8,926 nt of DNA, from the NCBI GenBank assembly GCA_031279745.1, contig JAITHN010000128.1:1-8926 (forward strand), in the 5' to 3' direction. Of the stretch, positions 1 through 5,869 are shown one piece after another. The DNA comes from Streptococcaceae bacterium. Lineage in GTDB: Bacteria > Bacillota > Bacilli > Lactobacillales > Streptococcaceae. Numbering within the stretch: the stretch's first letter is position 1; every line of letters begins with the position of its first letter. Made by a program: the position numbers and the translations under genes. Below the pieces are notes generated by a model, which saw only the letters and a list, made by a program, of their open reading frames with translations, ran no database searches and was not told the origin of the DNA.

Positions 1-49
1 TCAACTAATCATTAACACGACAGATGCAAGTTATGTATCTCGTGCGTAA
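1..49 (+). CDS. efp: Elongation factor P, C-terminal end (partial)
   Basis: Only the last 15 complete codons are present. Reading from base 2 they give QLIINTTDASYVSRA and a TAA stop at 47-49. This matches the usual end of bacterial EF-P, where the final OB-fold domain closes with a D-x-x-Y-V-S-R motif. EF-P relieves ribosome stalling at consecutive prolines. The next gene follows 13 bases later and belongs to the Asp23/YqhY family, which is the neighbour expected in streptococci and enterococci (efp - asp23 - nusB), so the context supports the call. The fragment is short, so identification rests on the tail motif plus gene order. Confidence 0.82.
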   Translation, partial: QLIINTTDASYVSRA

Positions 50-62
50 TCAGGAGAGGGAT

Positions 63-485
63 ATGACAGAAGAAAATTTGAAATTAGAAAAGGAAGAACT
101 TGGAGAAATCGTCATTGCTCCAGTTGTATTGGAAGTTATTATTGGCGTTCAAACTTCAAAAATTGAAGGAGTTTACGGAATGCGTGGGAGCATTACTTCC
201 AACATCGCCGAAAAACTTGGGAGAACCAACCACGGAAAAGGAATTAACATTTCTGAAAATGAAGAAGGAGGGTTGGTCGTTGATATTTACACGTATTTAG
301 AATACGGAGTAAATGTACCAAGAGTTGCTTTGGAAATTCAAAAGAAAGTAAAAGAACAAGTTTTGTATATGACTGGAATTGATTTGGCAGAAGTGAACGT
401 TCATATCGTTGCCATCATTCCGGAAAAAATAGAGCAGTTGGATGCGGATGCATTCTTCGAAGAAGAGGAAGTCGAAAATGCCTAA
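63..485 (+). CDS. yqhY: Asp23/Gls24 family envelope-stress protein, YqhY-like
   Basis: A 140-residue Asp23/Gls24-family protein (DUF322), of the YqhY type that sits next to nusB in Firmicutes. Family hallmarks are the opening LGEIVIAPVVLEVIIG, a central IEGVYGMRG stretch, the GLVVDIYTYLEYGVNVP strand and the VNVHIVAI strand, ending in an acidic tail (FFEEEEVENA). It is soluble, with no signal peptide or membrane segment. In Bacillus subtilis, yqhY lies beside accBC and its loss is linked to acetyl-CoA carboxylase activity; the molecular role is unsettled. The start at 63 is chosen because AGGAG at 52-56 lies 6 bases upstream; an in-frame ATG at 24 would run back into efp. The gene overlaps nusB by 8 bases, so the two are probably translated together. 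Confidence 0.9.
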   Translation: MTEENLKLEKEELGEIVIAPVVLEVIIGVQTSKIEGVYGMRGSITSNIAEKLGRTNHGKGINISENEEGGLVVDIYTYLEYGVNVPRVALEIQKKVKEQVLYMTGIDLAEVNVHIVAIIPEKIEQLDADAFFEEEEVENA

Positions 486-1194
486 GTCAATGGAACGAAG
501 CAAAATTCGTGAAAAAGCGATACAAGCTCTTTATTTTCAGGAGTATTATTTCGAATTGCAGAGCAAAATGAAACAACAGATCCAAGCGATTGAAGAGAAT
601 TCATTTTTCAATTATCGAGATGAATTAAGTCTTGAAACAGCAGATGAAGTCTATGCCAAACTCTTGAAACGTGTAAAGGCGAAAGAAAAAGGGTTTCGAT
701 TGTTTTTAGATCTAGGATTTGAATCAGATTTAGAAGAACCCACCGACCGCATTCATTTACGTATATTAGAAAAATTACTCGATAGAAGAGAACTAGAACT
801 AGAAAAAGCGAAAGCCGTTCAATTTTCTGAAGAGCTAACCTCTCACCAAGCGATTGAAAACGCTTTGGCACTTGCAGATTTTGATGAGCAATCGAGAGTA
901 GTTTCAACTATTCCAGAATATTTATCGAAACTTGTTGAAGGTGTTTTATCTAATATTAATGAGATTGATACAGAAATCAAAAAATATTTGAGCGCCAAGT
1001 GGACGATTGAACGCTTATCTAAGGTGGACAAGTCTATTTTAAGGTTGGGTGTGTACGAACTTAAATTCGGAGACGAAGAAGTTGCTGGTGAAGTCGTGAT
1101 TGATGAGGCAGTTGAATTATCGAAAAAATACAGTGATGAGAAAAGTGCTAAGTTTATTAATGGTGTTTTAGATACTGTATTCAAACAAAAATAA
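478..1194 (+). CDS. nusB: Transcription antitermination factor NusB, enlarged
   Basis: NusB works with NusE (ribosomal protein S10) on boxA RNA to prevent early termination, chiefly in rRNA operons. The C-terminal part (about residues 124-238) is standard NusB: IPEYLSKLVEGVLSNINEID, then WTIERLSKVDKSILRLGVYE, then VVIDEAVELSKKYSDEKS and KFINGVLD. The first helix is also present (RSKIREKAIQALYFQEY, residues 8-24). Between them lie about 95 residues not found in the usual 130-150-residue protein. They are charged and probably helical, rich in Lys, Glu and Leu, so the product is 238 residues. The reading frame is intact. The start ATG at 478 overlaps the previous gene and has GAGG at 465-468; a second ATG at 490 would remove only four residues. 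A terminator follows the stop. Confidence 0.92.
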   Translation: MPKSMERSKIREKAIQALYFQEYYFELQSKMKQQIQAIEENSFFNYRDELSLETADEVYAKLLKRVKAKEKGFRLFLDLGFESDLEEPTDRIHLRILEKLLDRRELELEKAKAVQFSEELTSHQAIENALALADFDEQSRVVSTIPEYLSKLVEGVLSNINEIDTEIKKYLSAKWTIERLSKVDKSILRLGVYELKFGDEEVAGEVVIDEAVELSKKYSDEKSAKFINGVLDTVFKQK

Positions 1195-1207
1195 GCGCAT
1201 GAATAAG

Positions 1208-1243
1208 ACCCATTGCTAAGAATGATTGAAGCGATGGGTTTTT
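1208..1243 (+). terminator. Intrinsic terminator after nusB
   Basis: A 10-bp stem, ACCCATTGCT (1208-1217) with AGCGATGGGT (1230-1239), contains one G-U pair and a 12-base loop. It runs straight into a five-T tract (1239-1243). It closes the efp-yqhY-nusB unit. The ung ribosome site starts only five bases after the T tract, so ung has no room for its own promoter downstream of this terminator. Confidence 0.85.
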
Positions 1244-1262
1244 GTGCGGAGAAAGGGCTATT

Positions 1263-1961
1263 TTGGTAAATATTGGGGAGTCGTGGACAAGCGTTTTAAA
1301 GGAGTATTTTGAATCAGAAAAATGGGAGAGCCTGGCAGGAAAAGTAGAAGAAAGGCGTCTTCAAACAGAAGTTTACCCTCAAGAGCAGAACGTGTTCAGA
1401 GCATTTCGGCAAACTGACTATGACGAGGTTCGTGTGGTTCTTTTAGGACAGGATCCCTATCACGCGGAAGGTCAGGCGATGGGGTTGAGTTTTTCCGTTC
1501 CAAACGGGATGAAACTTCCCCCATCCTTGCGAAATATCTATAAGGAATTGGAAGATGAGTTTGGGCGCTCTTTAGGGGGCGTTGGGGATTTATCGAGTTG
1601 GGCAACTCAGGGAGTCTTCCTCTTAAATACCACCTTGACCGTAGAAAAAGCATCCCCGCTCTCCCATCAGAATTTAGGTTGGGAAGAGCTGACGGACTTG
1701 GCAATCAAACAATTAAATGAACGGGAGGAACCCATCGTCTTCATCCTTCTTGGTGGACATGCGAAAAAGAAGGCAAAATTAATAAAGAACCCTCAACACC
1801 TCATTCTTGAAACCAGTCACCCCTCCCCTCTTTCAGCATATAGAGGCTTCTTGGGGAGTGGGATTTTTAAGCAAGCCAATGCATTTCTGAAGGCGGAAGG
1901 ACTTGTTGAAATCAATTGGCTGAGTGTTGCAGAAGAAAAAGACGAAAGTGAAACTGGATGA
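1263..1961 (+). CDS. ung: Uracil-DNA glycosylase, family 1
   Basis: Removes uracil from DNA arising from cytosine deamination or dUTP incorporation, the first step of base-excision repair in the cytoplasm. The 232-residue product is normal for the family. The water-activating motif GQDPYH is at residues 62-67 (catalytic Asp64). The uracil-pocket strand LLNTTLTV is at 120-127, and the DNA-intercalation loop HPSPLSAYRGF is at 186-196 with catalytic His186. The start is taken as TTG at 1263, because GGAGAAAGG (1248-1256) lies 6 bases before it. The longer in-frame TTG at 1242 falls inside the T tract of the preceding terminator and is unlikely. pta follows 87 bases downstream, a pairing that recurs in Lactobacillales. 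Confidence 0.95.
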   Translation: MVNIGESWTSVLKEYFESEKWESLAGKVEERRLQTEVYPQEQNVFRAFRQTDYDEVRVVLLGQDPYHAEGQAMGLSFSVPNGMKLPPSLRNIYKELEDEFGRSLGGVGDLSSWATQGVFLLNTTLTVEKASPLSHQNLGWEELTDLAIKQLNEREEPIVFILLGGHAKKKAKLIKNPQHLILETSHPSPLSAYRGFLGSGIFKQANAFLKAEGLVEINWLSVAEEKDESETG

Positions 1962-1984
1962 AGTTCAAAGTCTTCAAAAAAATC

Positions 1985-2013
1985 TTTCCTTGAGAATCAT
2001 TCTATTATATAAT
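1985..2013 (+). promoter_or_regulatory. Possible pta promoter
   Basis: A consensus -10 hexamer TATAAT (2008-2013) lies in an AT-rich run 35 bases before the pta start. At 17-base spacing the -35 position reads TTTCCT (1985-1990), a poor match, and no TG extension is present. A better -35-like TTGAGA (1990-1995) is only 12 bases from the TATAAT, too close to pair with it, though it could pair with TTTGAT at 2014-2019. I saw no clear catabolite-response (cre) site. No terminator separates ung and pta, so read-through from ung is also possible. Confidence 0.45.
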
Positions 2014-2048
2014 TTTGATTGCAATGAAAGAATGAAAAGAGGGAAAAA

Positions 2049-3041
2049 ATGGAATTATTTGATTCGCTTAAGTTTAAGATTATCCGTAGAGATATTCGCA
2101 TCGTCTTTCCGGAGTCATTAGAAGGAAGAGTTCTTGGAGCAGCAGCACGCTTGAAAATCGAGCAGTTGATTGAACCTATTTTGATTGGGAATGTGGATGA
2201 AGTACGTATTGCCATTCACGATCGTGGATTGCAATCTTCAATGTTTAAAATTATCGATCCCGATAACTTTGACCGTTGGGAAGAAATGGTTGAATCTTTT
2301 GTAGAACGTCGTAACGGAAAAGTGACACGTGAAGCAGCTGAGAAAATCTTGAAAGATCCAAATTACTTTGGAACAATGCTCACTTATATGGGAATTGCAG
2401 ACGGGCTTGTAAGTGGTGCCATCCATTCGACAGCAGATACTGTTCGTCCTGCTTTACAAATCATCAAAACAAAACCAGGCGTTTCAAGAACAAGTGGTGC
2501 ATTCCTCATGGTGCGTGGGCGTGACCAAGAGAAATATATCTTTGGAGACTGTGCGATTAACATGAGTCCAAATGCACAAGAACTTGGAGAAATTGCGGTT
2601 GAATGTGCGAAAACAGCTGCATTATTTGACATTGATCCAAAAGTTGCCCTACTTTCATTTTCAACTAAAGGAAGCGGATCTTCACCAGATGTAGATAAAG
2701 TGGCAACGGCTGCTGAAGTTGCTCAGAAATTAGCCCCTCAATACGATTTTGACGGGGAATTGCAGTTTGATGCTTCTTATGTGCCAAGTGTTGCACAATT
2801 AAAAGCTCCGGACTCAAAAGTAGCTGGGCAGGCAAATGTTTTTGTATTCCCAGACTTAGATGCAGGGAATATTGGATACAAAATCGCACAACGTTTGGGC
2901 GGATATGAAGCGATTGGTCCAATCTTGCAAGGATTGAACAAACCCGTAAGTGACCTTTCTCGTGGAGCAAGTGAAGAAGATGTGTATAAACTTTCGATTA
3001 TCACTGCAGCTCAAACACTTTTAGAGGAAGAACAGAACTAA
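2049..3041 (+). CDS. pta: Phosphate acetyltransferase, short class I
   Basis: Interconverts acetyl-CoA plus phosphate with acetyl phosphate plus CoA. Together with acetate kinase it makes ATP and acetate in fermenting lactic acid bacteria. At 330 residues it is the short single-domain (class I, EutD-like) form without the N-terminal regulatory domains of the E. coli enzyme. Recognisable blocks are ADGLVSGAIHSTADTVRP (117-134), LLSFSTKGSGSSPDV (201-215), VFPDLDAGNIGYK (266-278) and GPILQGLNKPVSDLSRG (290-306), which form the CoA/phosphate active site. The ATG at 2049 has GAGGG at 2039-2043. The gene is followed by a long hairpin and a strong terminator, so it ends its transcript. In many relatives tsaE follows pta; here it does not. 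Confidence 0.95.
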   Translation: MELFDSLKFKIIRRDIRIVFPESLEGRVLGAAARLKIEQLIEPILIGNVDEVRIAIHDRGLQSSMFKIIDPDNFDRWEEMVESFVERRNGKVTREAAEKILKDPNYFGTMLTYMGIADGLVSGAIHSTADTVRPALQIIKTKPGVSRTSGAFLMVRGRDQEKYIFGDCAINMSPNAQELGEIAVECAKTAALFDIDPKVALLSFSTKGSGSSPDVDKVATAAEVAQKLAPQYDFDGELQFDASYVPSVAQLKAPDSKVAGQANVFVFPDLDAGNIGYKIAQRLGGYEAIGPILQGLNKPVSDLSRGASEEDVYKLSIITAAQTLLEEEQN

Positions 3042-3062
3042 GATGTAAACAAATCAAAACTG

Positions 3063-3135
3063 AATGATAGGTTCCTAATTCAGTAGACAAGGAAGCACAA
3101 AAATTCCAAATCTACTTAATTGGGAGCCTCTCATT
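3063..3135. repeat. Long imperfect inverted repeat / RNA hairpin after pta
   Basis: Arms 3063-3087 and 3111-3135 pair over 25 positions. Twenty-three positions pair on the plus-strand RNA, including two G-U pairs; the two mismatches are 3068 with 3130 and 3081 with 3117. The 23-base loop (3088-3110) can add GGAA (3091-3094) with TTCC (3104-3107). An alternative smaller hairpin inside the left arm, CTGAAT...ATTCAG at 3060-3083 with TAGG/CCTA within, would exclude the long one. There is no T tract, so it is not itself a terminator. It could be a structured 3' UTR of pta, part of a small RNA ending at the 3181-3220 terminator, or a MITE-like repeat. Around it (3042-3334) I see no gene. Confidence 0.75.
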
Positions 3136-3180
3136 GTTTGAAAGTGTTTTTATTGTTTAGGAATAGATTTAGAAAAGCGT

Positions 3181-3220
3181 AGAGAGATAACCTAGAATTG
3201 GTTATCTCTCTGTTTGTTTT
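3181..3220 (+). terminator. Strong intrinsic terminator downstream of pta
   Basis: A perfect 12-bp stem, AGAGAGATAACC (3181-3192) with GGTTATCTCTCT (3200-3211), has a 7-base loop and is followed by TGTTTGTTTT. It lies 140 bases after the pta stop, so the pta transcript would have a long 3' UTR that includes the hairpin at 3063-3135. Confidence 0.88.
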
Positions 3221-3286
3221 AGTTAAGCTTTTGCCCAATCAAATGGGACAAGGAATTTATCTGTATTTATCTTTCCATGTCTAGAT

Positions 3287-3315
3287 TTGTAAATAAAATG
3301 AAAGCATGCTTAAAT
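3287..3315 (+). promoter_or_regulatory. Weak promoter candidate with palindrome before psiE
   Basis: TTGTAA (3287-3292) and TTAAAT (3310-3315) are 17 bases apart, with a TGC extension at 3307-3309. The perfect palindrome AAGCATGCTT (3302-3311) overlaps the -10. The predicted start of transcription, around 3322, would fall inside the AAGGAGG ribosome site (3321-3327), which argues against it. The palindrome may be an operator or chance. Confidence 0.25.
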
Positions 3316-3334
3316 AAGGCAAGGAGGTTTTTTT

Positions 3335-3745
3335 ATGAATGGTAATATAAAAAAGAATATTAATCGAATCATTGATTTTTTCTTGCTCGTAGTAGGCTTA
3401 TGCATTCTTTTTGCAATGGGACGGGAAATCATTCAAATCGTCCTCACCTTATTTAACGGGTTGGATCAAAAAATCATGACTCACTTGATTTCTCAAATCC
3501 TCACCTTTTTCCTCCTATTCGAATTTTTAATTATGATCCTTCGCTATATTGAAGAAAACCATCATATTCCGCTCCGTTATTTGATTTATATCAGTATTAC
3601 TGCGGTGCTTCGGCAGATTATCTCGAGTCATGACGACCCACTCAATGTACTCTTTATGTCAATTTCCATCCTCGTTCTTATGGTTACCTTATTGGTGATG
3701 CGGTATACAAAATATCCAGAGAAATTTCATCTTCGTAAAAAATAA
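3335..3745 (+). CDS. psiE: PsiE-family membrane protein
   Basis: A 136-residue integral membrane protein of the PsiE family, named for the phosphate-starvation-inducible protein of E. coli; its biochemical function is unknown. The family core is clear: FFLLFEFLIMILRYIEENH (residues 58-76), then HIPLRYLIYISITAVLRQII (77-96), then the DDPLNVL turn (100-106). Four hydrophobic segments lie near 12-28, 51-71, 82-97 and 104-123, with a basic C-terminal tail (FHLRKK). ATG 3335 has a strong AAGGAGG (3321-3327) 7 bases upstream. The gene stands alone between terminators. No Pho-type regulatory box was identified, so phosphate control is only an analogy from the family name. Confidence 0.88.
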   Translation: MNGNIKKNINRIIDFFLLVVGLCILFAMGREIIQIVLTLFNGLDQKIMTHLISQILTFFLLFEFLIMILRYIEENHHIPLRYLIYISITAVLRQIISSHDDPLNVLFMSISILVLMVTLLVMRYTKYPEKFHLRKK

Positions 3746-3781
3746 GCGTGCGCCTAGCTTTAAGCGGGCGCACTTGTTTTT
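3737..3781. terminator. Bidirectional terminator between psiE and the permease pair
   Basis: The GC-rich stem GTGCGCC (3748-3754) with GGCGCAC (3767-3773) continues inward as GCT/AGC around a short loop. On the plus strand TTGTTTTT follows (3774-3781). On the minus strand the A-rich flank (3737-3745) reads as TTATTTTTT. It can therefore end psiE and the convergent ycgR-ycgQ transcript alike. A weaker hairpin at 3800-3826 precedes it on the minus strand but lacks a T tract. Confidence 0.82.
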
Positions 3782-3829
3782 ATCGACCGGTGAACGGGCA
3801 TTATCAACATGGACTGTTGAAATAATCGA

Positions 3830-4642
3830 TTAGAAACTTCGATAGACATATTGATTGTGAGGCGCGACTGTTTTCTCTGCTTTTGTCACAACAACAGTGG
3901 GTAAATTGCGGTTAAACGGCTTATAATGTTCCAATTCGATTTTTCCAGAGACGTGCACCCACTCATTTGTTTTGTACGGTACATTTGTTGGAAACGAGTT
4001 GAGAAGTCCGAAAACGCCGCTATCCGCAATACAGTGGATGATCCCAAATCGGAAGAGAAATCCATAATTTGCCTTTTTCTCCGGATCTTGATAGAAAAAT
4101 CCAGTATATTGAATATTTTTTCCGATAAACTCACCGGGGTAATTATAGATAATTTCCATTAATTCTAAATAATTTTCATCCGTAACTTTGATAGTTCCTT
4201 TGTCGATGTATTTATTTTTAATTTTCGTCATCAAGTCGGTATAGTCGTTTTTATTGTAGTAAATCGAGGTGTCTGGTCGAAGATATTGGGTCCGAATCTG
4301 CGCATCGCCTGTTGACTCTTTAGCTAATGGAAAATGAAACCCTTTTGTATCCACGATACTCGCATCCAAGGAAACCGTCGGGAAACAAAATCCAACAAAT
4401 AACGGTATGGAAGTGATGAGGTAGGCGAGTAGTAAGGATTTCTTCGTTGAAAAATGAGAGTGTGTAGACTTTTTATTCCTCACCCATTTGATCAACTGCG
4501 TTACAGAAAGGATGAAGGCGAGCACCATCGATAGGAAGGCTAGATAGCTATAATGTGTATTTATATATTGGTTTAGCTTTCCAGTGACTTGAAGCATGAG
4601 CATCAACTCAAAATAGCCGGAAAGGATTAAAAATCGTATCAT
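3830..4642 (-). CDS. ycgQ: TIGR03943/DUF1980 membrane protein, YcgQ-like partner of permease
   Basis: A 270-residue protein resembling B. subtilis YcgQ (TIGR03943, DUF1980), which is encoded beside an ArsP_1-type permease in many Firmicutes. Hydrophobic segments lie near residues 4-20, 32-53 and 69-87. A soluble domain of about 180 residues follows, with an OB-like pattern in its second half (NIQYTGFFYQD, then WVHVSGKIELE). The family signature appears as RFGIIHCIADSGVFG (198-212), where His203, Cys204 and Asp207 could bind a metal (inference). AGGAGG lies 5 bases before the ATG and overlaps the stop codon of the upstream permease; the gap is 9 bases, so translation is probably coupled. Substrate and function are not established. 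It ends toward the bidirectional terminator shared with psiE. Confidence 0.85.
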   Translation of the reverse strand: MIRFLILSGYFELMLMLQVTGKLNQYINTHYSYLAFLSMVLAFILSVTQLIKWVRNKKSTHSHFSTKKSLLLAYLITSIPLFVGFCFPTVSLDASIVDTKGFHFPLAKESTGDAQIRTQYLRPDTSIYYNKNDYTDLMTKIKNKYIDKGTIKVTDENYLELMEIIYNYPGEFIGKNIQYTGFFYQDPEKKANYGFLFRFGIIHCIADSGVFGLLNSFPTNVPYKTNEWVHVSGKIELEHYKPFNRNLPTVVVTKAEKTVAPHNQYVYRSF

Positions 4643-4651
4643 GGCAACCTC

Positions 4652-5581
4652 CTACAAGAATAGTGCAAAAATAAAGGTCGTAAGAAAGATGAGTGTCATC
4701 ATTTTTACGATGAATTTTGTATGGAAAAACCGCTTCATTAGGAGGATGTTTTTTACATCTACCATTGGACCGAAAATGAGAAAGGCGGCGATGGGGGCAG
4801 TTCCAAAAAGAGAAAGGAGAGAGCTCCCGATGAACGCATCTGCTTCACTACAAAGGCTTAAGACAAAGGCAAGGACGAGGAGAAGGAAGATCGCTAGAAA
4901 CTTTTCCTGCGTGACAGAATAGAGAAATTTTGTAGGAAGATAGGTCTGCATTGCACTCGCAATCAAACTCCCAAAGATTAAGTATCGACCCGTGTCAAAA
5001 AACTCTTCAATCGCATGGTCCAAAACGGAGACGATCTTTTGGAAGGCAGTTTGGTTTTCCAATTCATCGTGTGGATGGTCGTGTGTGTGGAAATGACCAT
5101 GTGGCTCTTTTTCCTCCTTTGGGGAACAGGTTTTAAGAATCTTGCCTTTGTAGAGATAGGCAATCCACGAACTGACAAGGATGGAAACTAGAAATGCCCC
5201 TAACACGCGAAGCGCCGCAAATTTGAATGTGTTTCCAAACGCAATATAAGTGGAAAAAATCACAACAGGATTAATGATGGGCGCGGTCATCATAAAGGCA
5301 AATGCAGTGTGAGGAGGAACTTTTTTCTCAATAAATTTATGGACGATGGGCACAATTCCGCATTCACAGCTTGGGAAAAAGAACCCAATGCAACTTCCGA
5401 CAAGAATCGAGCCGAATTTGTTTTTTGGGAGTAATTTTTGAACTCTTTCAGGGGTTAAATAGACGTGAAGAATTCCAGCTACAAAACAACCAAAGAGGAC
5501 GAAAGGGAGTGCTTCAATAATAATCGATAAAAAAATGGTGCCCATCTGCAAGACGGAATCTGGAAAAACACCTTGTAACAT
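4652..5581 (-). CDS. ycgR: ArsP_1/UPF0718 family permease with His-rich loop, YcgR-like
   Basis: A 309-residue polytopic permease of the ArsP_1 (DUF318, UPF0718) family, like B. subtilis YcgR. Conserved blocks: FPSCECGIVPIV (69-80, with Cys72 and Cys74), APIINPVVIFSTY (100-112), CSEADAFIGSS (244-254) and FGPMVDVKN (270-278). The protein appears as two related membrane halves of several helices each, joined by a hydrophilic loop (about 150-185). The loop carries HGHFHTHDHPH (161-171), six histidines at alternating positions, which looks metal-binding. Some family members export trivalent organoarsenicals; the substrate here is unknown. The start has AGGAG at 5586-5590, only 2 bases after an upstream terminator's A/T tract region. 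The partner ycgQ follows with coupled translation. Confidence 0.88.
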   Translation of the reverse strand: MLQGVFPDSVLQMGTIFLSIIIEALPFVLFGCFVAGILHVYLTPERVQKLLPKNKFGSILVGSCIGFFFPSCECGIVPIVHKFIEKKVPPHTAFAFMMTAPIINPVVIFSTYIAFGNTFKFAALRVLGAFLVSILVSSWIAYLYKGKILKTCSPKEEKEPHGHFHTHDHPHDELENQTAFQKIVSVLDHAIEEFFDTGRYLIFGSLIASAMQTYLPTKFLYSVTQEKFLAIFLLLVLAFVLSLCSEADAFIGSSLLSLFGTAPIAAFLIFGPMVDVKNILLMKRFFHTKFIVKMMTLIFLTTFIFALFL

Positions 5582-5592
5582 ACTTCTCCTTT

Positions 5593-5618
5593 AAAAAATC
5601 CCATCACGAATGACGGGA
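5593..5618 (-). terminator. UUCG-loop terminator between the small gene and ycgR
   Basis: On the minus strand the stem TCCCGTCA with TGATGGGA closes a TTCG tetraloop (5607-5610). It contains one G-U pair and is followed by TTTTTT (5598-5593). It is a textbook intrinsic terminator for the small gene at 5625-5807. Its T tract ends just before the ycgR ribosome site, leaving no space for a separate ycgR promoter after it. Confidence 0.9.
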
Positions 5619-5624
5619 CCTCAA

Positions 5625-5807
5625 TTATTTAATAATTTTCTTTTCTTCCTTAGAGACATCTTTTTGACCTAGGTGTTCTTTTATAACCTTGTCATCTACT
5701 GTAGTAATATCAGCGGAAACTGTATCGCGTTCTAATTTCTCAGGATCGATGGCAAATTTTTCAAACATTTTATCTAGATCATCAACTTTAGTGAATTTAA
5801 TTCCCAT
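5625..5807 (-). CDS. Small charged protein, SPJ_0845-like, unknown function
   Basis: A 60-residue soluble, highly charged protein. Its opening, MGIKFTKVDDLDKMFEKFA, resembles the short SPJ_0845-family proteins of streptococci and relatives (recognised from memory, moderate certainty). The remainder (DPEKLERDTV..., ending KEEKKIIK) has no motif I know. There is no signal peptide, membrane segment or Cys. The gene is credible: it has GGAGG (5816-5820) 8 bases before the ATG, an extended -10 promoter at 5836-5844, and a terminator 7 bases after the stop. It is transcribed away from tex. A 7-1-7 palindrome (5623-5637) covers its last codons but is AT-rich and may reflect the Lys/Ile codons. Confidence 0.75.
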   Translation of the reverse strand: MGIKFTKVDDLDKMFEKFAIDPEKLERDTVSADITTVDDKVIKEHLGQKDVSKEEKKIIK

Positions 5808-5835
5808 AGGGCAGACCTCCGTGTTGTTTTGTTTA

Positions 5836-5844
5836 AGTTTATCA
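5836..5844 (-). promoter_or_regulatory. Extended -10 promoter for the small gene
   Basis: Minus-strand TGATAAACT is an extended -10 (TGn plus TAAACT). The start of transcription would be near 5829, giving a leader of about 22 bases before the ATG at 5807. The -35 position reads CACAAT, so activity would depend on the extended -10. Confidence 0.55.
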
Positions 5845-5869
5845 CAAGCAAACTACCCATTGTGATAAA
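5838..5869. repeat. Perfect inverted repeat spanning the divergent promoters
   Basis: TTTATCACAA (5838-5847) and TTGTGATAAA (5860-5869) form an exact 10-bp inverted repeat around a 12-base spacer. Each arm contains the extended -10 of one of the two outward-facing promoters (small gene and tex). It may simply be two equal promoters back to back, or an operator for a dimeric regulator. Confidence 0.8.

Noticed and set aside
843..1184. 113-codon open frame on the minus strand opposite nusB
   Set aside because: Low-complexity Ser-rich shadow of the conserved NusB C-terminal region.
1242..1262. Longer ung reading frame starting at TTG 1242
   Set aside because: It would start inside the T tract of the nusB terminator and include the ribosome site; TTG 1263 has a well-placed GGAGAAAGG.
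3138..3167. TTGAAA (3138-3143) as a -35 for a small RNA in the pta-psiE gap
   Set aside because: No acceptable -10 lies 16-18 bases downstream; the best hexamers match only three consensus bases.
3800..3826. Hairpin downstream of ycgQ as its terminator
   Set aside because: The stem is AT-rich with a bulge and has no T tract on the minus strand; the stronger bidirectional terminator lies just beyond it.
5623..5637. 7-1-7 palindrome AATTATT-T-AATAATT as a Fur/Zur-type operator near ycgR
   Set aside because: The core does not match TAATnATTA of Fur-family boxes, and it overlaps AT-rich Lys/Ile codons and the stop of the small gene, so chance is likely.
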